64,000 nucleotides of DNA, taken from positions 124,001-188,000 of the forward strand of contig JADDOH010002065.1 of the NCBI GenBank assembly GCA_016648135.1, read 5' to 3'. Both the position numbers and the translations under genes were made by a program. This DNA is from Agrypnia vestita. Taxonomy: Eukaryota; Arthropoda; Insecta; Trichoptera; Phryganeidae. Of this stretch, positions 56,667 to 64,000 are shown piece by piece. How positions within the stretch are numbered: position 1 is the stretch's first letter; the number at the start of each line of letters is the position of its first letter. The notes under the pieces are model-generated. The model saw only the letters and a program-made list of their open reading frames with translations. It was not told the origin of the DNA and did not search any database.

Positions 56667-56905
56667 CTATTTTGAACATGGGGTTTCCAAAAAGAACGGC
56701 CCAATGACACGTCCACTGATACGGATGTAATTTTTGTTTTTCATACACTTGAGGGATTTCACTTTCACGCGACGACTTTGCTTATTGATATATCCGTCGT
56801 GGTGAAAATGGGCTAAATCGCTGAATTGTGACGATATTCTTGTATTTGTTCTTGACTTCTCAGCAATATTTTCATTTGAGCAAATACTTCGACCGCTGCA
56901 TTCTT
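56667..56905 (-). pseudogene. Tc1/mariner-type (DDE) transposase remnant
   Basis: The minus strand reads GRSICSNENIAEKSR, then FSDLAHFHHDGYINKQ, and IGPFFLETPC before a stop (complement of 56667-56669). Tc1/mariner-like transposases have GRP..RS.ENIA in the linker after the DNA-binding domains, then FSDEAHFHL.GYVNKQN around the first catalytic aspartate, and IIGPYFFE further on. The aspartate of FSD is present, but the neighbouring E is L. The stretch between ENIA and FSD is much shorter than usual, so an internal deletion has occurred, and the region between GYINKQ and IGPFF is scrambled. Termini were not found. Confidence 0.7.
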
Positions 56906-56909
56906 CGTA

Positions 56910-57335
56910 TCGCGAAAAAACGAAGAATTTATTGAATACTTTGCGAATTTCGATGTATCTTGGCTAATCGCGTTTACGACTACAAAGGTTTAGGAGATTT
57001 ATCCGTTTTGACAAGCTGCGTGCTAAATTTTTCCTGGTCCATAATGTGATTATATACTCTTATATAATTAAGTATGTTAATAGACATTTTAACAATATTT
57101 AAATACTGTTTCATTATTATTACGGGTTTCTCCCAAAACTCACGATCAAGAAATGTTAATATTTATTTGACGGGAATTGAAAGAAAGATAATTATTATCA
57201 AGGAAATTACGAGCACGGGTGTTCTAAAATGAGTACTCTGATAAGCTTTTTTGGTTATGTAGATTTGGATGTGTTCCAAATATATTCAAAGCAGATGTAA
57301 ATCTAATTATATAATATTAAAAAAAAAAAAACAAC
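56910..57335. other. No recognisable gene
   Basis: Likely further decayed sequence beside the transposase remnant; AT-rich from 57040 on. Confidence 0.4.
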
Positions 57336-57339
57336 CAGG

Positions 57340-57492
57340 ATGTTAAATTGGATGGTTTCAAGACAGACCTGTGAGAGATACGCGAATGCCAAGCCGGCTG
57401 CACCGCAAAGGCGATGTCGGGGGATGGACGGCGCCCTATTGCGACTGCGACCAAGGTCTTCCGAGTCCCACGAGGCCGCTGAAGAAGAAGAC
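57340..57492 (+). repeat. GC-rich segment ending in a shared AAG-tailed block
   Basis: 57463-57492 (GAGTCCCACGAGGCCGCTGA then AGAAGAAGAC) matches 10900-10934. The preceding 120 bp is GC-rich compared with its surroundings. A retroposon 3' end with an AAG-type tail is a reasonable guess; no protein similarity is clear. Confidence 0.4.
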
Positions 57493-57677
57493 ATTGTTGC
57501 AAATAATTATTCTAACAAAAGTGAACTTTTGATAACATGATAAGAGAGCGCTTTATAAAATCTTCCAGATAAATATTTAAATGCATCTCAGGCTTTACAG
57601 GCATAGTAAATGTCATATGACAGAAAACTGTCAAATTCTGCTAACTATAAGAGTAACGTAACAGAAATACTTATACA

Positions 57678-57739
57678 ATTTTTGAACTGTCCGATTGATT
57701 ACATACTTAAATATGTAATCAATCGGACAGTTCAAAAAT
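57678..57739. repeat. Perfect 28-bp hairpin with 6-nt loop
   Basis: 57678-57705 and 57712-57739 are exact reverse complements (arm starts ATTTTTGAACTGTCCGATTG), loop CTTAAA. There is no extended similarity outside. Exact pairing over 28 bp in decayed DNA implies recent formation or selection. Confidence 0.95.
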
Positions 57740-57744
57740 GTCGC

Positions 57745-58970
57745 CTAATTCAAATCCAAATATACAAAAAGAGGCGCGTTAAGCTGTAATAAACCAAAAC
57801 CATCTATAATAACAAACGACCCTTAGAAGTTTGCCGATTCCGTTGTGTTTTTAAGGGCGGCCAGATCCGTCAATGGGTTTATTGCCCGTTATTAAAACTT
57901 TTTACATCTTAAATGTGTCGGTAACCATGTAAGGATGGGAATTTTGAGCAGTGATGTTCCTAGGTAAACTCCTATCCTTATTTTTTCCATATTCTAATAT
58001 TTTTATGACAAATTCATTATTTCATATAAATACAAAAATAATTTAATGAAAAATATATATGGTACATATACAATCAAAACGAACCTGATATCCTTTTAAA
58101 TTGTGTTGTTTCATGAATCTATTCATTTCAATGCCATACTGCCGGCTTTTTACAAAATTTTATAACATAATTTTATGTAAAAAAAAATATTATTTGTTGT
58201 ATCTACTTATATTTTATTTATTACACCTACATGTTTCGGAAAAAATTTACAATTTACAAGTTCCTCAACCAATTGAAAAAATAATTTTATATGCCTGGCC
58301 GTTGATATTTTGTCACATTTTTCATCAGAGGATTTTCGCACATTTCTCAATTTAATGCAATTACAATATTTGTTTTATTTCAATCACCAACTAATCTTTT
58401 TGTAACCCGCCGACGATTTGCCACCCTAAAGCACCACCTTACTTGATATGCATGTTTGGGGTTGGGAGGGGGGCTAATAAATAAATAAAAATGGTGCTAC
58501 GGCACTTTAAATGTAGCACTACACCCCTGGCCCAAACTGCAGCGACGCAATGGAGTCTGCGGCGAGCGGCGAGACTTGCGCGACAAGGCGAGAGGCGGTA
58601 ATTACCATACAAAGCGTGCCAACTCTGACCCTATTCTCAGACGCGCGGCAGCGCTGGGTATTCCCGCCGCCGCACATGGAAACCGAACGTCACATTCGCC
58701 CACAATCTTTCGCAAAGTAAATTAAGGTAAACAAATAATTGTGTGATGCGTTTCGTGGAGCAAGACATCAGTCGTGGGGTTTCCATGAAATTATTTGTAA
58801 TCATTGTTGGAAATGGAGAGTACTGCAATGAAACTGCCGGTATGCAATTGACATATATAGAGGGTGACGTATTTGCAAATGATTATCCGACAACAGTGAC
58901 AGTTTTGTAACTAATAAGATCTCTTGAAAAAATTATTAAAGAGCTAAGATTGTTATTACGGTCGTTAGAC
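57745..58970. other. No recognisable gene
   Basis: 58530-58690 is GC-rich (CGGCGAGCGGCGAGAC, GCGCGGCAGCGCTGG). GTAGCACTACACCCCTG at 58512-58528 resembles a hAT right end without a partner. An 84-codon forward frame (58101-58355) is AT-driven and unrecognised. Confidence 0.4.
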
Positions 58971-59033
58971 ATATTTAACTGTAAATAGTTGTGGATATTT
59001 TATACCAACCGTATGTCTTTCCGAAAAACGATT

Positions 59034-59073
59034 CTCGACGTTTCGTTAAATTCTTATTCAACGTCATCAGGAG
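59034..59073 (-). ncRNA. Hammerhead ribozyme motif, core intact
   Basis: Minus strand: stem I CTC (complement of 59071-59073), CTGATGA (59064-59070), C, stem II GTTGAAT-AAGA-ATTTAAC (one G-U), GAAA (59041-59044), CG as a 2-bp self-complementary stem III, UC, stem I partner GAG (59034-59036). GUC, formed by the last stem III base and UC, is the classic cleavage triplet. The ORF stop lies about 37 nt upstream. Confidence 0.75.
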
Positions 59074-59107
59074 GACGACCTTTACTCGCGGAGGTAGAGG
59101 GCGGACT

Positions 59108-59330
59108 GATTACGGATTTCGAGGGCGTAAATTATATGCACTTTGTTGTGGAGTGTTCACTTCTTCTACAATAGAGGTCGCCAGTGTGCAATATGTACTA
59201 GTTGCGTCGGTGGACTTTACTGCGACGTCTCTCAAGGGTGTCATCAATGTAGTAAAAACAGGGCGCCAAATACTTAATAGTTTGTAACTGTCGTCTCTAT
59301 TGAAATTGGGATGTTTGTATATTTCAATAG
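59108..59330 (-). pseudogene. Penelope-like ORF C-terminus (left copy)
   Basis: The minus strand reads IEIYKHPNFNRDDSYKLLSI, WRPVFTTLMTPLRDVAVKS, then EEVNTPQQSAYNLRPRNP and a stop. PLE ORFs commonly end their GIY-YIG region with (A)IEI.KHP.NFNR.DG..L...W.P, so the family is clear. This copy is uninterrupted from its truncation point to the stop. Confidence 0.8.
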
Positions 59331-59335
59331 ACATC

Positions 59336-59481
59336 AGATTTGACAAGGCAAAAATCTTATCAACAGAACCGCACCTTATACCCAGATTAGTAAGGGAGCC
59401 CATTGAAATATACAAACATCCCAATTTCAATAGAGATGACAGTTAAAAACTATCAAGTATTTGACGCCCTGTTCTTACGAC
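59336..59481 (+). pseudogene. Penelope-like ORF C-terminus (right copy, start)
   Basis: The plus strand reads RFDKAKILSTEPHLIPRLVR, then EPIEIYKHPNFNRDDS and a stop codon where the left copy has tyrosine. It extends 18 residues further upstream than the left copy. The following segment enters the tandem array. Confidence 0.8.
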
Positions 59482-60300
59482 ATTGATTAAACCCTTGAGA
59501 GACGTCGCGGTGAAGTCCGCCGACGTAACTAGTACATATTGCACACTGGCGACCTCTATTGTAGAAGAAGTGTCATCCCTCTATTGTAGAAGAACTGTCA
59601 TCCTAATTTCAACAGAGACGACAGTTAAAAACTATCAAGTATTTGACGCCCTGTTCTTACGACATTGATTAAACCCTTGAGAGACGTCGCAGTGAAGTCC
59701 GCCGACGTAACTAGTACATATTGCACACTGGCGACCTCTATTGTAGAAGAAGTGTCATCCCTCTATTGTAGAAGAACTGTCATCCTAATTTCAACAGAGA
59801 TGACAGTTAAAAACTATCAAGTATTTGACGCCCTGTTCTTACGACATTGATTAAACCCTTGAGAGACGTCGCAGTGAAGTCCGCCGACGTAACTAGTACA
59901 TATTGCACACTGGCGACCTCTATTGTAGAAGAAGTGTCATCCCTCTATTGTAGAAGAACTGTCATCCTAATTTCAACAGAGATTAAAAACTATCAAGTAT
60001 TTGACGCCCTGTTCTTACGACATTGATTAAACCCTTGAGAGACGTCGCAGTGAAGTCCGCCGACGTAACTAGTACATATTGCACACTGGCGACCTCTATT
60101 GTAGAAGAAGTGTCATCCCTCTATTGTAGAAGAACTGTCATCCCAATTTCAATAGAGATGACAGTTAAAAACTATCAAGTATTTGACGCCCTGTTCTTAC
60201 GACATTGATTAAACCCTTGAGAGATGTCGCAGTGAAGTCCGCCGACGTAACTAGTACACATTGCACACTGGCGACCTCTATTGTAGAAGAAGTGAACACT
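59482..60300 (+). repeat. Tandem array of ~182-bp PLE coding units
   Basis: ATTGATTAAACCCTTGAGAG starts at 59482, 59664, 59846, 60022 and 60204 (spacings 182, 182, 176, 182). Units are nearly identical; one has lost six bases. Each carries the PLE C-terminal codons PLRDVAVKSADVTSTYC and ATSIVEEV. Each of the first four also has a 25-bp internal duplication (CTCTATTGTAGAAGAA-TGTC), which the last lacks. Because 182 is not a multiple of three, each unit shifts frame, so the identical 61-codon open frames are repeats of one segment, not genes. Confidence 0.95.
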
Positions 60301-60378
60301 CCACAACAAAGTGCATATAATTTACGCCCTCGAAAGCAGTAATCAGTCCGCCCTCTACCTCCACGGGTAAAAGTCGTC

Positions 60379-60418
60379 CTCCTGATGACATTGAATAAGA
60401 ATTCAACGAAACGTCGAG
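60379..60418 (+). ncRNA. Hammerhead ribozyme motif, core intact
   Basis: Plus-strand mirror of 59034-59073: stem I CTC (60379-60381), CTGATGA (60382-60388), C, stem II TTGAAT-AAGA-ATTCAA (six pairs), GAAA (60408-60411), CG, UC, GAG (60416-60418). Stem II differs from the left copy by G-U to G-C at one pair, keeping pairing. Confidence 0.75.
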
Positions 60419-60479
60419 AATCGTTTCCCGGAAAAACATACGGTTCGTATAAAATATCCGCAACCAGCTACAGTTAAGT

Positions 60480-61950
60480 CTCGAAAAAATGTTGCAATAA
60501 TGCACGTTTCAGAAGCATTTTATCAAAAGCGTGTCAATTTTATTACAATTTCTCCGTTTTGACCATCAACCCCTCAAAGGATGTTCGCCAATACCACAAT
60601 ATACCCTGAAAGTATGTAATCTCAAATTGCGGACTTGATTAATAATAACCAAAATAATAAAACACTAAACATTTGAGAATACAATACGAGAAAGTAATGA
60701 AAATTGTAAAATGTTTGATGAGACAATTCGCGCACACTGTAACTTATGAACTTATTTTATGTTATTGTGATTCGCGATTCAAAGATCCTCTGTATTTTTA
60801 TTATTATACGTATATTATAATACCATGTATAAATTTATGGTTATAATCTCTTGGATAGCATTGCGTACTGCACCTCAATTTGTAAATGATTGATTTTACT
60901 GTCAATGAGAGATTCTGGCACTCTCGAAACTAATTAAATTCGCATAAAAAAATGTAATGTTTTTCACCAAATTTGACTTCGAAATAATTGATTGATAATA
61001 AGATTGAAAGATGGCAATGTATTCTGTTTTTTTGTCAGTGGCGCAATCAGTCGTTAAACTCTTGTCATACAGCCTTTGTATGACTTCGGGAGTTGTTTTG
61101 TTGGAGTCGAGAGGAGGCAAGGAGACAACTATCTAAGACTTTTTTTTAATGACCGTTGATGAATCATATACAAGATCACCGACATTTTGACATTAAGCCT
61201 CCTGAGGTAATACAGCCAGTAGAATATCTGTAAAAAAGTTAATACATTTCACTAAGGAGAATGTGTCCGAAATATGCAACTTACTTTTGATTGATAGTCG
61301 TTAACCTAAACTCATTCAGAACCATTTCATTATCTTAGTAACTCTTCATTAGCAACGTAGTCAACTCTTTAGGCTACAATATACAAATATTGCTACATCT
61401 CAAAAGCAGACATCTAGAACTCGGCTTATAAATACATGTTGAAATTAATGGATAACTCTCGCCCCATGTTTGAGAAAAACATACACTACCAACAACGCCA
61501 ATTTAGATGGGAGCCAGAACGGTTTGTCAATAATTGAATTGCAAATAAGCGAACTGCAGTGGCATCTTTGGATTTTCTGAACAGCACTGGATGATTACAG
61601 ATTCTCTGCGAACATCGTGCTTCCGTGAATTGAATGTAATATCTGATGCAGCGTAATTCATAAAACAATAATAAAATACTACCTATGTGTTTTACGTATT
61701 AATTTACATGAAGAGGTTATCAATCAGCTATAAAGTTAACATCGAGTACATCTGTAAGCTCCGTATCATATTTTACTGTCACTTCGAAGATAACAAAAAG
61801 ATACAAAAATATATAATTTCAAATAAAACCAAATACTTTTACAGAAACAATGAATAATAGATTTTTTAATTTCTGAAAGAGATATATAATATTAATATTA
61901 AGTAAAGTGGGCGGGTGCCGGTCAAAATCACATAAAACCAAAAATTATAA
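60480..61950. other. No recognisable gene
   Basis: AT-rich spacer; reverse frames of 60-72 codons (60902-61120, 61486-61668) are unrecognised. Confidence 0.5.
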
Positions 61951-61953
61951 GAG

Positions 61954-62067
61954 AAGATAAATTATAAAAGTCTCACAGAGACGAAACTATGAATATGAGA
62001 AACGTGTGTGGAAGTCTTTTTCTCATATTCATAGCTTCGTTCTCTGTGGGATTCTATAATTTATCTT
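61954..62067. mobile_element. Palindromic MITE with 49-bp arms
   Basis: 61954-62002 and 62019-62067 are reverse complements with a few mismatches (AAGATAAATTATA, CTCACAGAGACGAAACTATG, AATATGAGAAA). The GTCTCACAGAGACGAA core is shared with 13150-13180 and 36489-36504. Confidence 0.85.
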
Positions 62068-62518
62068 AATTAATTAATCATCCCTATGGGACCAAAATCC
62101 ATTAACTGTGTTTTTAGAACATACTTACATATAAAAATATCGTTAAAATTTAAGAGTCTAATAATAACTGCCGCTTTGCTTATTCTTCAAAAACAAAATG
62201 TCAACGATTTTAGTATTTTTTTTCAAATTGCAATAAAAAAAATTGAAACAAAATACAACATAATTACAATACAAAAGTAAATAACTTAAAATGCATTATG
62301 GCTAGTCAGTATATTGACCTGTCAAAGAATACGATAATTTGAAAGAGTTTACGAAGGATGGTGATGGTCACCAGTGTGGATTGTGAGGAATAAGTCAGAC
62401 TATACCCGCAAAACCTTCCAGTGTTCATGTTAGCATCGTGATATAAGTAAGGATTTAGCGTAACGTGTGGCAAGCAAATAAGAAATGCACAAGGTAGTAA
62501 GAATAGATACTCATGATT

Positions 62519-62551
62519 GGTATATTCACAAATTTATTTTGTGAATATACC
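62519..62551. repeat. Perfect 14-bp hairpin
   Basis: GGTATATTCACAAA and TTTGTGAATATACC flank a 5-nt loop. Confidence 0.9.
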
Positions 62552-63558
62552 GTTGCGCTTACAATAAAAATATTACAAGTTAATTGAGGTTACAAAGCTT
62601 AAGCGTGTAAATGATTCTGCGGTCAAAGAAGAAATGACGTAGGCGGGCGGTGTGAAGCTTCGATTTTCCCTTTCTTTCTACTTGTCGGGATCTTGGTATG
62701 ACCTCCGGTTAGTCGACCATAATACCAAACAACCAACGTATACATATACATTACTTATGTGATTTTGAAAATGATAAATTATTACAAATCATCAAGGTCA
62801 GATGAAAACGAATATCGGTAAACATCTGAGTAGGGAATATAAACAATATTGGCAGATGGCCAATATCATTGAAAACATCTGGAAAATGTAAACTGCTGTA
62901 CTTTGAAATAGGGTTGTTTACCTTAACATATTAAGCGTTTTCGCTAACCATATTTCATAGATGCTAAAAATAATTAATTGAAATAAGATCAATCACTGTC
63001 TTAATTTATTACAGCTAAATTGATTTCATCACATTCAACTAGATCTTACGTTTCAAATAAGTTCAAATCGAGGAAAACGATTTTACTTTTTATTATATTA
63101 TATTTGGAGGCTAGCATTTTTTTATTTCTATAGATCCATAATTTGAGTGATTAAAACTTTTTTTTTTAAATTAAATAACCTCTCCTAATGTCAACATATT
63201 GGTGATTGTTATGCCAGCACAAGATATACGGGATGTAGATATTATAAAGGTAAAGTTTCTAAGAGAAATAACAAGACGTCTGTTAAATGTTAATATTTCT
63301 ATAATTAAAGCCGAAATATTGGATTTTTATTTTATAATTGGAATCATTGAAATAAATAACAACGTTTAAAATAATATTAGCATTTATTTTAAAATATTCA
63401 CCACATCAAAATTATTGACGAAGCAGAAATTTGACAGATAGATTCCTGCCTGTGTTATGGGTCTAAAATATTCAAGCAACCATGACCTAATATTAATAGA
63501 TAACATTTTTTTTCTATATTTCTGACTTCTTTTTTGCAAAAAGTTGTACTATCATTAT

Positions 63559-63649
63559 GAAAAATTCATTCGCTTTAGTACAAGTCGAATAAAATGATAA
63601 AAACCTTGCAAAAATTGAAATAAGTATTTTTTACAAGGTTTTATCATTT
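63559..63649. repeat. Dispersed repeat copy with hairpin
   Basis: 63559-63600 matches 49984-50022. 63592-63608 (AAATGATAAAAACCTTG) pairs with CAAGGTTTTATCATTT at 63634-63649 with one bulged A, forming a hairpin with a 25-nt loop. Confidence 0.7.
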
Positions 63650-64000
63650 AGTGTCTTAACAACTAGACCATGAAGCTCCTCAAAATTATGAAAGAAATAC
63701 ATCAGAAAACGGCAACGTATTGCCTGTCCAACATAACATGGCGTGCGGCAAGATTAGAACTAAAACCCGCCCCGCCCGCACCCGGCGGTAACCCCTCGCC
63801 CTGTCATTCAGTACAATTTTGTATTTGCTCGGGAGCTGTGACATCTTGATTACCAATATACACTGAATTATTATGTCCAAAACAACCAAAACAGGCCGGG
63901 GTGGTGCAAGAACAATTGCCAATGAAGTATTAAAGTTTAGAAAGCTGAAAAATCAAATAATGGACCGATATTACTGTCTGACAGTTTGACAGATAGAGCG

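Larger units (their letters stand above)
58975..60477. mobile_element. Head-to-head Penelope-like pair with internal tandem amplification
   Basis: The left half (58975-59330, minus strand) and right half (59336-60477, plus strand) are two 3' ends of the same PLE joined back to back with almost no spacer near 59330-59336. Both run outward through the ORF C-terminus and its stop to a complete hammerhead core, then an AT-rich end (GGATATTTTATAC-AACCGTATG). In the right half the C-terminal coding segment is tandemly repeated. This is a different PLE subfamily from the NNLESLEI copies. Confidence 0.85.
62070..64000. other. No confident gene; two hairpins
   Basis: 62519-62551 and 63592-63649 are hairpins listed separately. 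63740-63800 is GC-rich. A 39-codon forward frame at 63871 (MSKTTKTGRGGARTIANEVL) is basic and protein-like but cannot be assigned or linked to exons in the window. Confidence 0.35.

Noticed and set aside
59483..60208. Repeated 61-codon frames beginning MIKPLRDVAVKS as a gene family
   Set aside because: They are successive units of a tandem repeat of a PLE coding segment with frame-shifting unit length.
1..64000. CRISPR arrays, prokaryotic operons, rRNA genes
   Set aside because: No regularly spaced identical short repeats with unique spacers, no ribosome-binding-site-led gene clusters and no rRNA-like sequence; content is clearly that of a eukaryotic repeat-rich region.

Overview
The window looks like repeat-rich intergenic or intronic DNA from an insect, most probably a moth or butterfly (inference). 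It is strongly AT-rich, has no long open reading frame (the longest is 137 codons and matches nothing I know), and shows no confident host exon, rRNA or intact protein-coding gene. What can be read is a dense layer of decayed transposable elements: 3'-end fragments of RTE-like non-LTR retrotransposons, a piggyBac copy, hAT copies, a Tc1/mariner-type transposase remnant, tRNA-derived SINE-like units, long inverted-repeat elements, and many pieces of Penelope-like elements (PLEs).

Layout. 0-9.5 kb: a long-inverted-repeat element (2.76-3.89 kb), RTE scraps, a near-perfect 60-nt hairpin (7.14 kb) and a palindromic PLE remnant (7.8-8.1 kb). 9.5-14.7 kb: a hAT copy with an exact 8-bp target duplication that encloses a PLE 3' end, an unrecognised decayed reading frame, a second PLE 3' end with a complete hammerhead motif, and a palindrome with two mirrored hammerhead motifs. 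16-22 kb: a young 5'-truncated non-LTR insertion with a 13-bp target duplication, another PLE 3' end, a 1-kb TIR element and RTE fragments. 23.2-24.5 kb: a 1338-bp piggyBac copy with TTAA on both sides. 25-34 kb: RTE fragments, an inverted PLE pair and a ~180-bp tandem repeat. 34-48 kb: PLE GIY-YIG fragments, inverted tRNA-SINE pairs, nested hAT copies and small TIR elements. 50-58 kb: split non-LTR fragments, a hammerhead-bearing palindrome and a Tc1/mariner remnant. 59-60.5 kb: a head-to-head PLE pair whose C-terminal coding segment is tandemly amplified (about five ~182-bp units).

The most striking signal is a set of hammerhead-ribozyme-type motifs: CTGANGA, a short stem-loop, GAAA, a 2-4-nt self-complementary stem III, then UH, with a matching stem I. 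They lie at the 3' ends of PLE fragments (seen next to GIY-YIG coding remnants at 9.7, 11.5, 30.8, 34.5, 39.4 and 59.1-60.4 kb). In six places they form outward-facing inverted pairs. PLEs are known to carry minimal hammerhead motifs thought to act as dimers; the number, the repeated mirrored layout and the base-paired stem I variants here deserve a closer look. Nothing suggests an operon, CRISPR array or prokaryotic system.
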